A stretch of 64,000 nt of DNA from Actinomycetes bacterium. GTDB taxonomy: Bacteria > Actinomycetota > Acidimicrobiia > Acidimicrobiales > JAMCPL01. The stretch covers positions 62,001 through 126,000 of the forward strand of contig JAKAWR010000007.1 in assembly GCA_021816935.1 (NCBI GenBank), given 5' to 3'. Under the pieces are notes generated by a model. That model was given only the letters and a program-made list of their open reading frames with translations, was not told the DNA's origin and did no database searches. Below are positions 40,402 through 48,153 of this stretch, piece after piece; positions within the stretch are counted from its first letter, which is position 1, and every line of letters begins with the position of its first letter. The position numbers were made by a program, and so were the translations under genes.

Positions 40402-40415
40402 ACCGGCGCGCCGGT
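40402..40415 (-). terminator. Palindrome after rnpB
   Basis: ACCGGCGCGCCGGT is a perfect 14-nt palindrome 12 nt beyond the inferred rnpB 3' end. It probably forms a terminator or 3'-processing stem. Confidence 0.45.
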
Positions 40416-40426
40416 AATGGTTGAGT

Positions 40427-40821
40427 GGAGGTCGAGCCGGCCTGTAGGCGGGGTTCTGTCCGTCCGGGCCTGCGCCGCAAGCGGCTATTGCCCGATACGG
40501 GGTGGCCATCCATCTCAGCGGTCTACCCGGGGAGCGCCTTGCGGCCGGGCGGGCAACCCGACTCCCCTGCTTGACCTTGCTCCGGGTGGGGTTTACCGAG
40601 CCATCCGGGTCACCCTGGATGCTGGTGCGCTCTTACCGCACCGTTTCACCTTTACCTGTGCCGGCGTGGACCGGCCATCGGCAGTCTATTCTCTGTGGCA
40701 CTTTCCTGCGGGTCGCCCCGACTGGCCGTTAGCCAGCACCCTGCCCTATGGAGCCCCGACCTTCCTCAGCCCCTATGCGGCAATGCCGTGGGGCCGCGGC
40801 CACCCAGCCGCCTCAACCTCC
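40427..40821 (-). ncRNA. rnpB: RNase P RNA, bacterial type A
   Basis: The minus strand shows the universal blocks: CTGAGGAAGGTCGGGGCTCC near the 5' end, AGGGCAGGGTGCTGGCTAACG, AGGAAAGTGCCACAGAGAAT, GGTAAACCCCACCCGGAGCA, GGGTAGACCGCTGAGAT and ACAGAACCCCGCCTACAGGC near the 3' end. P1 can form from GGAGGTTGAG (5') and CTCGACCTCC (3'), which sets the ends at about 40821 and 40427. It is the catalytic RNA that matures tRNA 5' ends; it lies beside tRNA-Cys on the same strand. Confidence 0.96.
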
Positions 40822-40828
40822 ATCGTTC

Positions 40829-40834
40829 ATTCTA
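40829..40834 (-). promoter_or_regulatory. -10 hexamer TAGAAT for rnpB
   Basis: TAGAAT lies 7 nt upstream of the first P1 base, ideal for initiation at the RNA 5' end. It is only 11 nt from the oppositely directed xseA hexamer. Confidence 0.65.
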
Positions 40835-40845
40835 CACCACTGCAG

Positions 40846-40851
40846 TAGTCT
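40846..40851 (+). promoter_or_regulatory. -10 hexamer TAGTCT, leaderless xseA promoter
   Basis: TAGTCT plus TGGGCT (6 nt) precedes the GTG of xseA, identical in hexamer and spacing to nrdR. Confidence 0.6.
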
Positions 40852-40857
40852 TGGGCT

Positions 40858-42393
40858 GTGGTGAATCGGCTGTTCGATTTCGACGCTGCGGTCAACCGGG
40901 AAGGCCAGAGCGGGGATCTACAGCCCGGGGAGTGGCAAGCCGGGCGGTCGCAGCCCCCTGATCGTGCGGAGCAGCCTCTTACCGTTTCCGAGTTCTACCG
41001 GCGGGTCGACGGCGCTATAACCGCAGCATTCCCCAGCGGGTTGGACCTGTGGGTGCAGGGCGAGATCCACTCGGTAGCGGACTACTCCGGCAAGAGCGGC
41101 CATCTCTACATGGACGTCATAGACCCGGGAGTTAGTGGCAGTGGTGCGCCCGTTCTAAGAGTGGTCTGCTGGAAGTCCGTCTGGATGTTGTTGAGGGAGC
41201 GCCTTGTGCGTGCCGGTATCGACCTTCAAGAGGGGATGAGCGTGAGGTTGCGCGGGGACGTGGCGCTCTATCGCGCACGGGGGCAGGTCCAGTTTGCCGT
41301 TCGCGAACTGGACCTCGAGTCGCTGCTCGGGAAGCTGGAGCTACAGCGGCGGCGCCTGATAGCCGCGCTCGAAAGTGAGGGGCTACTCGAAAAGAACCGA
41401 TCGTTGCCCCGGCCGGCCGTCCCGCTCTGCGTGGGTCTCGTCGCCAGTCCCGGAACCGAGGGCTACAACGACTTCATGGGGCAGCTGGGGGCGTCCGGGC
41501 TGTCTTTCAGGGTCTACGTTGTACCGACCGTGGTTCAGGGTGCCCAGGCGCCTGGTGCAATCGTCAAGTCTCTGGAAGAGTTGGAGCGCAGGTCGGGCGA
41601 GGTCGATATCTGTGTGATCGTTCGCGGAGGAGGCGCACGGGCGGACCTGATGGCGTTCGACGCCGAGCCTGTGGCGAGGCGGATCGTGGGCATGTCCGTT
41701 CCCGTGTGGACAGGCATAGGTCACACCGGAGATGAATCGGTTGCTGATCTCGTCGCCGCCTCCGCCTATGCGACGCCAACGCGCTGTGGTGCGGCCCTGG
41801 TGGAGACCGTATCCTCCTATGTGCAGCATGCGATGAGCCGGGCCGGTGTTATCGCTGGTAGCGCTGCCATCTACCTTGGCGAGGCCTCCCGAAGTCGCGA
41901 TCATATGTCACGCCGCCTCGCTGATTTGTGCTCCAGACACATTGACCAGGCAAGGGGAGACCTGGTGCGTCGCTCGGAATCGATAGGAGTGCGGAGCCAG
42001 GCGCACGCGGACAGAGCAGCGGATCGGGTTGCGCTTTTCGCCCGGTTGGCGGCCGGTGGTTTCGTAAGAGCTGTAGAGCGGGGATCGGAGCGGGTCGAGG
42101 CCGTCCAGAGGCTCGTCACCTCCCATGATCCGAGGCGCCAGCTGGCACGCGGGTACTCGCTGACGTCGGTGGTAGACCCTGGTGCGCCGTTTGGCAGGCG
42201 GTTGCTCCGCTCGGCGCAGGACTGCGCCGCCGGTACCACCCTGCTTACGGAGTTTGCGGACGGGGTCATGCGATCTGTGGCCGACGGGTTGCACAAAGCC
42301 TCGGACGGAATCGCAAGTTCCCTTGACGACGGGAGCAACGGGGCCGGCGAGCCGGACAAGAGGAAACCAGGCAGGAGGTTGGCGAACAGGTGA
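40858..42393 (+). CDS. xseA: Exodeoxyribonuclease VII large subunit
   Basis: The 511-residue protein has an N-terminal OB domain (LWVQGEIHSVADYSGKSGHLYMDVID; LRGDVALYRARGQVQFAVREL) and the catalytic block VGLVASPGTEGYNDFMGQL, IVRGGGARADLMAFDAEPVARRI, VPVWTGIGHTGDESVADLVA, AYATPTRCGAALVE. Exo VII degrades single-stranded DNA in repair. The first 40 residues are an unconserved Gln/Gly/Pro tract. The stop overlaps xseB (GTGA). Confidence 0.95.
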   Translation: MVNRLFDFDAAVNREGQSGDLQPGEWQAGRSQPPDRAEQPLTVSEFYRRVDGAITAAFPSGLDLWVQGEIHSVADYSGKSGHLYMDVIDPGVSGSGAPVLRVVCWKSVWMLLRERLVRAGIDLQEGMSVRLRGDVALYRARGQVQFAVRELDLESLLGKLELQRRRLIAALESEGLLEKNRSLPRPAVPLCVGLVASPGTEGYNDFMGQLGASGLSFRVYVVPTVVQGAQAPGAIVKSLEELERRSGEVDICVIVRGGGARADLMAFDAEPVARRIVGMSVPVWTGIGHTGDESVADLVAASAYATPTRCGAALVETVSSYVQHAMSRAGVIAGSAAIYLGEASRSRDHMSRRLADLCSRHIDQARGDLVRRSESIGVRSQAHADRAADRVALFARLAAGGFVRAVERGSERVEAVQRLVTSHDPRRQLARGYSLTSVVDPGAPFGRRLLRSAQDCAAGTTLLTEFADGVMRSVADGLHKASDGIASSLDDGSNGAGEPDKRKPGRRLANR

Positions 42394-42728
42394 CGGCAAG
42401 ACAAAACAGGGAGATCGGATCTGGCGGCGACGTGGCATTGCCGGTCCTACCCGAGAAGCTGACCTACAGGGAAGCCAGTGCCGAACTCGACGGCATCGTT
42501 GCCGCGCTCGATCGCCCGGACGTCGATCTGGACGAGCTCGTGCCCATGCTGAAGCGGGCGCTGGGTATCGTCGACGAGCTGAATCGGCGTATTCGTACGG
42601 CAAAGATGCAGGTTGACGTGCTGGTCCCCCAGCTGCAGGCGGCCGGGACCGGAGGCGGGGTGGCAGAGGCAGGTGACGACGGCGGGGTGGACAGCAATGA
42701 AAGGGTGACGGAGGAGGGCAGCAGATGA
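42390..42728 (+). CDS. xseB: Exodeoxyribonuclease VII small subunit
   Basis: The 112-residue protein has the family core LTYREASAELDGIVAALDRPDVDLDELVPMLKRALGIVDEL followed by a coiled helix; the last 25 residues are a Gly/Asp-rich extension. Overlaps xseA (GTGA) and the next gene (ATGA). Confidence 0.92.
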   Translation: MTARQNREIGSGGDVALPVLPEKLTYREASAELDGIVAALDRPDVDLDELVPMLKRALGIVDELNRRIRTAKMQVDVLVPQLQAAGTGGGVAEAGDDGGVDSNERVTEEGSR

Positions 42729-43363
42729 CGGCTTCCCGTGTGTTGGTGACGATGGTCGGCCCCGACAGGCCGGGTATTGTAGCTGCGGTGACGGCTCCCG
42801 TGGCCGAGAGGGGATGGAACCTGGAGGATGCCGCGATGTGCATTCTCGAAGGATTTTTCACGATCCTCATGGTGGTGGCGGTTCCGGAGGGTACCGGTGG
42901 GGACGTGGTTCGGGAAGCGGTCGGGGGCCCGGCCGCCGGCATGGGGTTGGAAGTGACAGCCTACCCACTTCGACCTGGTAGCGCCGAGGCACAGGAAAGC
43001 GGACCAGGCCTGGAACCGATGACGGTGTCGGTACACGGATCTGATCATCCCGGCATTGTCCATGCCGTTGCGTCCGCCATCAGCGACGCGGGGGGCAATA
43101 TCGTGGACCTGTCTGCCAGGCTTCTGGACGCGGAGCCCGGTACGGATAACGCATCCGGGGACGCGCAGGCGGACGTTGGGGCGGACACGCGCTCAGCAGG
43201 GTCGGCAGCCGGGTCAGCAGGCGGGGGCAGCTACGTCATGTTCATCAGAGCACTGATTCCTTCGGGCGATCAGGCAGCGTCGCTACCTGTGAGGCTGGTT
43301 GAGGTGTGCAGTGCCATGGGTGTGCAGTGCCGGGTGCAGCCTGATGTCGCGGACGTCCTCTGA
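42725..43363 (+). CDS. Double ACT-domain regulatory protein (GcvR-like)
   Basis: Two ACT domains are visible: residues about 5-80 (VLVTMVGPDRPGIVAAVTAPVAERGWNLEDAAMCILEGFFTILMVV) and about 100-205 (MTVSVHGSDHPGIVHAVASAISDAGGNIVDLSARLL...YVMFIRALIP). GcvR/YtfL-type ACT proteins sense glycine or other amino acids. The second ACT domain is split by a Gly/Ala/Asp-rich insert of about 35 residues. ATG overlaps xseB. Confidence 0.87.
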   Translation: MTASRVLVTMVGPDRPGIVAAVTAPVAERGWNLEDAAMCILEGFFTILMVVAVPEGTGGDVVREAVGGPAAGMGLEVTAYPLRPGSAEAQESGPGLEPMTVSVHGSDHPGIVHAVASAISDAGGNIVDLSARLLDAEPGTDNASGDAQADVGADTRSAGSAAGSAGGGSYVMFIRALIPSGDQAASLPVRLVEVCSAMGVQCRVQPDVADVL

Positions 43364-43372
43364 CGCGGCACG

Positions 43373-43429
43373 ATGACTTCTCCGACGGCCGAGGTTGCGG
43401 GCTTCCCGGGGGCGTTCCGGTGCCGGTGA
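43373..43429 (+). CDS. 18-residue mini-ORF overlapping the def start
   Basis: The ORF (MTSPTAEVAGFPGAFRCR) starts 10 nt after the ACT gene and ends with TGA overlapping GTG 43426 of def (GTGA). Its first half resembles the leader peptide before the MBL hydrolase gene (VTSPTTEAAVSLGAS). Confidence 0.35.
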   Translation: MTSPTAEVAGFPGAFRCR

Positions 43430-43920
43430 GGCCGGTGATCGTAGAACCTGACCCCGTGCTTTCACGGGCAGCGGCTGCGATCGGAGCGCTGAGCGATGCT
43501 GCACGCTCCCTAGCGGTAGACCTCGTGGATACCATGTATGCTTCACCGGCTTGCGTGGGCCTGGCTGCTCCGCAGATAGGTGTCCCGCTGAGGGCGTTTG
43601 CCCTAGACGTGGGCGGCCACAAGTTGGCGGGTGCCAACCACGGCCGCATCGTCATGTTCGATCCGGTGGTGGCCGAACGGTCGGGGTCCGAGGTGGCGAG
43701 AGAAGGCTGCATGAGCGTCCCCCACTTGACCTGCGACGTATCGAGGGCGGGAGCGGTCGTCGTGCGGGGACTGGGGGTCGACGGGCAGAGCCTCACGATC
43801 GAGGCGGTCGGCTTCGAGGCCAGAGCGATCCAGCACGAAATCGACCACCTCGACGGGATGCTCATCATAGACCGCGCAACGGGGCCGCGCGGGATTTTCC
43901 CCCGCAAGATCTACAGATGA
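43420..43920 (+). CDS. def: Peptide deformylase
   Basis: All three motifs are present: VGLAAPQIG (motif 1), EGCMS (motif 2, metal Cys) and QHEIDHLDG (motif 3, HExxH). The enzyme removes the formyl group from nascent proteins. At 166 residues it is typical. GTG 43420 and GTG 43426 are both usable; 43426 overlaps the mini-ORF stop. Its own stop overlaps the next ATG (ATGA). Confidence 0.95.
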   Translation: MPVRPVIVEPDPVLSRAAAAIGALSDAARSLAVDLVDTMYASPACVGLAAPQIGVPLRAFALDVGGHKLAGANHGRIVMFDPVVAERSGSEVAREGCMSVPHLTCDVSRAGAVVVRGLGVDGQSLTIEAVGFEARAIQHEIDHLDGMLIIDRATGPRGIFPRKIYR

Positions 43921-45923
43921 CCGGGCCGTGGCTGGGAAAGCCCGGGGAGCAGTACTGGGGGGTCTCGACAGGTGGAATCCAGCGGGAAGATCGCGTCCTT
44001 CGGCGCATCCGTATCGCCGGGTTGGTGCTGCTCGGCATCCAGTTGCTCGCCATGGTGGCCTGGAGCACCGTCCTCTGGTCCCACTTCGTTCTGAGGATGG
44101 ATTACGCCCAGTATCACGGCGCCTGGTGGTTGATCGGCCATGGGGATCTGAACCCGACCAATATCGGCCCCACAGGCGGGTACGGCTTCTGGCAGAACGA
44201 CTTCGAGTTGATGATGTGGCCCCTGGGACTACTCGCGCTCGTAGCGCCACACGGCCCGGTACTGGGGATCCTCCAGGATGTGGCAGTTGCTGTCGCTGAG
44301 GCCGTCGTTTTTCTCTGGATGTGGGAGCTCGTGGAGAACCATGCGGCCGGCCGGATCCGCATTGTCGCAGTTTCGGTCGGCCTGGCCCTGCTGCTGGCCA
44401 ACCCCTGGACCTGGCAATCCGTCTCGTTCGACTTTCACATGGAGCCTGTGGGCCTTGCCTTCATCGTGCTGGCGGCAAGGTTGCTCACCAAGGGAAAGCG
44501 GATCGGATGGCTCTTCGTTCTGCTGGCGGCAATGTGCGGAGATGCTACGGCCGCCTGGCTCGTCGGGCTCGGGATCGGAATGGTGATCTCCGCCCCTCGC
44601 TCGTGGCGACGGGGATTCGGGGTCGCCGCCGCCGGAGCCGGTTATCTCGTGCTTTCGGCCGCTCTCCATGGCGACATGGGAGGGAACCCGGCTCACCTCT
44701 ATGGCTACCTCGCCGGCGCGGGCGTCGTTGCCCCGACGCTCGGTGACGTTGTCAAACACCTTCTGGCTCACCCGCGGGTGGCGATCTCGACTCTCTGGGC
44801 GCATCGCGTCGACATATACGCAAATGTTGCACCCGCCGGACTCGTCGGCCTCGCAAACCCTCTCGCTCTCGGGCTCTGGCTCGTTACCCTTCCCATCGTA
44901 GATCTGGCGAGTGGGAGCAATTTTGCCCAGCCGCTCTACCAGGAGATCGCTCTTTACGTTCTGATCCCGCTTGGCAGCGTCTGCGTGCTCATAGCGATCC
45001 TGCGCCGCTTCCCGCCGATCGGCCTGGCGTTCGGGGTCATTCTCGTGGCAAATGCGGTCACCTGGAGTGCCGTATGGGCTCCGATCATCTACCGGCGCTG
45101 GCTTGACGTGCCGGCCCCGACGGCGGCCGTCCTCCGCTCGCTTCAAGTGCGGATTCCACCGACCGCAGAGGTGGCCGCATCTCACGGCGTAGTCGGGCGC
45201 TTCAGCGACCGCCGGTTCGACTACCAGATCTCTGCCGCCGGCGAGCCCGTGCCGATCGGGAGTCACGACACCTACTGGATCGTCGTGCCGCAGGTAGGTG
45301 CGGAGACCGAGCCGTCGTCTGCCGCTCTTGCAGTGATTGCCGAGTTGGCGGATCATTGGCATGCGCAACTGATCCTTCACCGGGGCGGAGTCTGGGCGTT
45401 TCACTGGGAGGTGCCCCGGAGCATCCATAGCGTCGAGACGCCCGCTGAGCCCGGCTCCCTACCGGGTTGGACATCGCCCGGTCCGGCGGGACGTCCCGAT
45501 CTCACCGGCCAGCCGGCGAGGTGGACTACCGAGGGTACCGGGTCGGCAGGTGACGTGATCTCAGGCGACCGGTTCAACGTGCCTCCGGGGACATACCGCG
45601 CAGGCGTAACTCTATCGGCAAGCGTGCCGGTAGAAGTCGAAGTATGGAACGACAGCCTCGCCGCTCCTCTTGCCTTGCGCCGGATCGGGCCCACCCACGG
45701 GTGCCGTACGATCCGTATGACGGTGACCGCAGACCGCATTCCCCGCAAGGGGTCCTTCGAGGGGTGGGGTCCCTTCGTAGTGGCGGTTCCCGGCGGGATA
45801 GCGGGAGATGCCCTCGAGATCCGCGTCCGGTCGCCCGGGAGCGGCGAGGTCCGGGTGGGCGAGCTGAGCCTTCGGCGGGTCACAACGGGTAGCGCAACCG
45901 GGAACCGTGGGGTTGCAGCTTAG
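43917..45923 (+). CDS. DUF2079 membrane protein with extracellular C-domain
   Basis: The 668-residue protein has about ten membrane helices in residues 25-430, with the DUF2079 signature (FDFHMEPVGLAFIVLAARLL, HGDLNPTNI-like loop, LANPLALGLWLV), then a soluble region (about 430-668) that includes WAFHWEVP and a beta-rich end (RIRVRSPGSGEVRVGELSLRRV-like). DUF2079 proteins resemble GT-C glycosyltransferases; substrate unknown. Coupled to def by ATGA. Confidence 0.85.
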   Translation: MTGPWLGKPGEQYWGVSTGGIQREDRVLRRIRIAGLVLLGIQLLAMVAWSTVLWSHFVLRMDYAQYHGAWWLIGHGDLNPTNIGPTGGYGFWQNDFELMMWPLGLLALVAPHGPVLGILQDVAVAVAEAVVFLWMWELVENHAAGRIRIVAVSVGLALLLANPWTWQSVSFDFHMEPVGLAFIVLAARLLTKGKRIGWLFVLLAAMCGDATAAWLVGLGIGMVISAPRSWRRGFGVAAAGAGYLVLSAALHGDMGGNPAHLYGYLAGAGVVAPTLGDVVKHLLAHPRVAISTLWAHRVDIYANVAPAGLVGLANPLALGLWLVTLPIVDLASGSNFAQPLYQEIALYVLIPLGSVCVLIAILRRFPPIGLAFGVILVANAVTWSAVWAPIIYRRWLDVPAPTAAVLRSLQVRIPPTAEVAASHGVVGRFSDRRFDYQISAAGEPVPIGSHDTYWIVVPQVGAETEPSSAALAVIAELADHWHAQLILHRGGVWAFHWEVPRSIHSVETPAEPGSLPGWTSPGPAGRPDLTGQPARWTTEGTGSAGDVISGDRFNVPPGTYRAGVTLSASVPVEVEVWNDSLAAPLALRRIGPTHGCRTIRMTVTADRIPRKGSFEGWGPFVVAVPGGIAGDALEIRVRSPGSGEVRVGELSLRRVTTGSATGNRGVAA

Positions 45924-45997
45924 AGTGTCGAACGATACGGATCCTGGTAAAGTCGCGCTTCGCCGCTTCGGCACCGACCGTGGACGTTTGTCGCTGG

Positions 45998-46057
45998 TAG
46001 TGTGTGTCCGTGACTTCTCCGACGACTGAAGCAGCCGTCTCCCTCGGGGCATCCTGA
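45998..46057 (+). promoter_or_regulatory. Leaderless promoter and 15-residue leader ORF before the MBL gene
   Basis: TAGTGT (45998-46003), 6 nt, GTG at 46010 opens VTSPTTEAAVSLGAS; its TGA (46055-46057) shares one base with the ATG of the hydrolase (TGATG). This is the clearest example of the leaderless-leader arrangement in the window. Confidence 0.55.
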
Positions 46058-46794
46058 TGGCAGGCAAAGCTGAAGGGCTCTATTTCCGCCAACTCCTGGC
46101 CGGCCGGGATTTCGCTGCTGAAGACAGGGTGGCCCAGATGATGGCGAACTTTACCTACCTCATCGGCGATCGCGCGAGCGGGGAAGCTCTGATCGTGGAT
46201 CCCGCCTACGCCATCGACGAACTGATCCAGGTGGCCGGATCGGACGGGATGTCGATAACAGGCGCTCTCGTCACGCACTTCCATCCCGACCATATCGGGG
46301 GCGACATGGCCGGCTACCCGATCGAGGGAGCGAGAGAGCTTCTCGATCGCCTCGATGTGCCCTTACATGTCAACGAGGAGGAGAAGCCCTGGGTACAGGG
46401 CATGCTCGGGATCGGGGACGACTCTCTCGAGGCGCACAAGAACGGCGACACGGTAAAGTGCGGGGCACTGGAGGTAGAGCTTGTGCACACCCCCGGCCAC
46501 ACCCCCGGCAGCCAATGTTTCTATCTAGCGTCGGAGGGGATCTTCGTGTCGGGCGACACGCTTTTCCTCGACGGCTGCGGGCGGACGGACCTTCCCGGCG
46601 GCGACCCCACGCAGATGTACGAGACACTCCTGCACCGCCTTACCCGCTTTCCGGACACGAGCGTGGTCTATCCGGGACACCTCTACTCCGAGGATGCGTC
46701 GCGATCTCTCGGCGATACCCGCCGCCAAAACGCCGTCTTCTCGATTCAGGACCCCGATTCATGGCTGGCCGCTTTCGGCAACGCCGGTACCTGA
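46057..46794 (+). CDS. MBL-fold metallo-hydrolase (glyoxalase II/ETHE1-like)
   Basis: The 245-residue protein has the HxHxDH motif in VTHFHPDHIGGD near residues 73-83, a second His in HTPGHTPGSQC, Asp in FVSGDTLFLDGCGRTDLPGGD and the last His in VVYPGHLYS. The SGDTLFLDGCGRTD segment favours persulfide dioxygenase or glyoxalase II relatives. Translation appears coupled to the leader ORF. Confidence 0.9.
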   Translation: MAGKAEGLYFRQLLAGRDFAAEDRVAQMMANFTYLIGDRASGEALIVDPAYAIDELIQVAGSDGMSITGALVTHFHPDHIGGDMAGYPIEGARELLDRLDVPLHVNEEEKPWVQGMLGIGDDSLEAHKNGDTVKCGALEVELVHTPGHTPGSQCFYLASEGIFVSGDTLFLDGCGRTDLPGGDPTQMYETLLHRLTRFPDTSVVYPGHLYSEDASRSLGDTRRQNAVFSIQDPDSWLAAFGNAGT

Positions 46795-46890
46795 CCGTTG
46801 GGGGCAGGCCCCCCATGCTCCGAAAGGTGGAAACTTGCCGCAACGTCCAGCTTCCAAGTGCCCAAGATCTGGCGGCACCGCTGTCGCGAG

Positions 46891-48090
46891 GTGACCAGAT
46901 TGAGTGAGGAAGCCGGGGCGGAGACCCCCTATGTGGCGAGCGAGGACGAAGAGGCACTCCTCACCACGGCCACGGCCGTAGCGCCGTCAGTAGAAGAGGT
47001 CACGACCGTTGCGCCGGCCGGGCAGTTCAGGATTTATCTCGGTTCGGCTCCCGGTGTGGGTAAGACCTGCGCAATGCTGGACGAGGGGACGAGAAGGTTG
47101 AAACGGGGGACCGACGTGGTGGTCGGTTTCGTAGAGACGCACCACAGGGTACGGACTGCCGCCATGCTGAGCGGTTTCGAGATAATGCCGCGAAGGGAGA
47201 TCGAGTACCGAGGCAGACGTTTCGAGGAGATGGATCTCGATGCGATACTCAAGCGGAAGCCGAAGGTCGTGCTCGTCGACGAGCTGGCGCACACAAACGT
47301 GCCGGGATCAGGGACGCATGTAAAACGTTGGGAGGACGTTCTCCAGATAATAGAGGCGGGCATCGCGGTCATCACGACCGTGAACATCCAGCATCTGGAG
47401 AGCCTGGCCGATTCAGTCGAGGAGATGACCGGGGCCAAGGTGCTCGAAAGGGTTCCCGACTGGGTGGTCAGGAAGGCCGACCAGATCGAGCTCGTTGACT
47501 CGTCGCCGGAGCAGCTGAGGAGACGCCTGCTTCACGGCAACGTCTACCCGCAGGATCGTATCGCCCAGGCGCTTTCCAACTTTTTCAGGACCGAGAACCT
47601 GATAGCGCTCCGGGAGCTTTCACTGCGCTTCGTAGCTGATGAGACCGAGGAGGAGATGGTCTCTTACCTGCACTCACGGGGCATAGCGACGACATGGGAC
47701 ACGGCCGAGAGGATCATGGTCGGCGTAACGGAAGCACCGGGCGCGGAACAGGTCCTCAGGAGGGCCGCGCGTATGGCGGCAAGGTCAAAGGCCGAGCTTC
47801 AAGTTGTGCATGTATCTCCCGTCGACGGCAGGACGCATGACACCACGCAGTTGGATCGTCTCCGGCGGCTTGCGGACGATCTCGGAGGTCACTGGTACGA
47901 ACTGGAAAGTGAAGACCCGGCCGCGGCGATGATGGGTTTTGCAACCGATCACCAGGTAACCCAGATCGTGCTCGGAGCGACCAAGCGGGGCCGTTTCGAG
48001 GAGATGCGCAGGGGGTCGATCATCCGGAACCTGCTGAGGGAAGCAGGCAAGAGTGAGATCGACATTCATATCATCGCAAGAAAGCTCTGA
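46891..48090 (+). CDS. KdpD-like sensor domain plus USP domain, no kinase
   Basis: The 399-residue protein has the KdpD N-domain (IYLGSAPGVGKTCAMLDEGTR, Walker A near 52-60; VVVGFVETHHR; PKVVLVDELAHTNVPGSGTHVKRWEDV) and a universal stress protein domain (about 285-399: RIMVGVTEAPGAEQVLRRAARMA...IVLGATKRGRFEEM). It ends there: no membrane segments, dimerisation helix or ATPase domain of full KdpD. It could bind c-di-AMP or ATP and act in K+ control. Start may be GTG 46891 or TTG 46900; the latter has GAGGTG at good spacing. Confidence 0.88.
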   Translation: MTRLSEEAGAETPYVASEDEEALLTTATAVAPSVEEVTTVAPAGQFRIYLGSAPGVGKTCAMLDEGTRRLKRGTDVVVGFVETHHRVRTAAMLSGFEIMPRREIEYRGRRFEEMDLDAILKRKPKVVLVDELAHTNVPGSGTHVKRWEDVLQIIEAGIAVITTVNIQHLESLADSVEEMTGAKVLERVPDWVVRKADQIELVDSSPEQLRRRLLHGNVYPQDRIAQALSNFFRTENLIALRELSLRFVADETEEEMVSYLHSRGIATTWDTAERIMVGVTEAPGAEQVLRRAARMAARSKAELQVVHVSPVDGRTHDTTQLDRLRRLADDLGGHWYELESEDPAAAMMGFATDHQVTQIVLGATKRGRFEEMRRGSIIRNLLREAGKSEIDIHIIARKL

Positions 48091-48139
48091 GTGCCGGTAC
48101 GAAAATGCACCGATTTGCGATGGCCGTTGGCGGCGCCGC

Positions 48140-48145
48140 TAGTAT
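48140..48145 (+). promoter_or_regulatory. -10 hexamer TAGTAT before korA
   Basis: TAGTAT ends 8 nt before the korA GTG, giving at most a one- or two-base leader. Confidence 0.45.
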
Positions 48146-48153
48146 AGGAATCA

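Noticed and set aside
40417-40961. Plus-strand frames over 40.4-40.9 kb
   Set aside because: They lie on the antisense of rnpB, whose conserved blocks explain the sequence.
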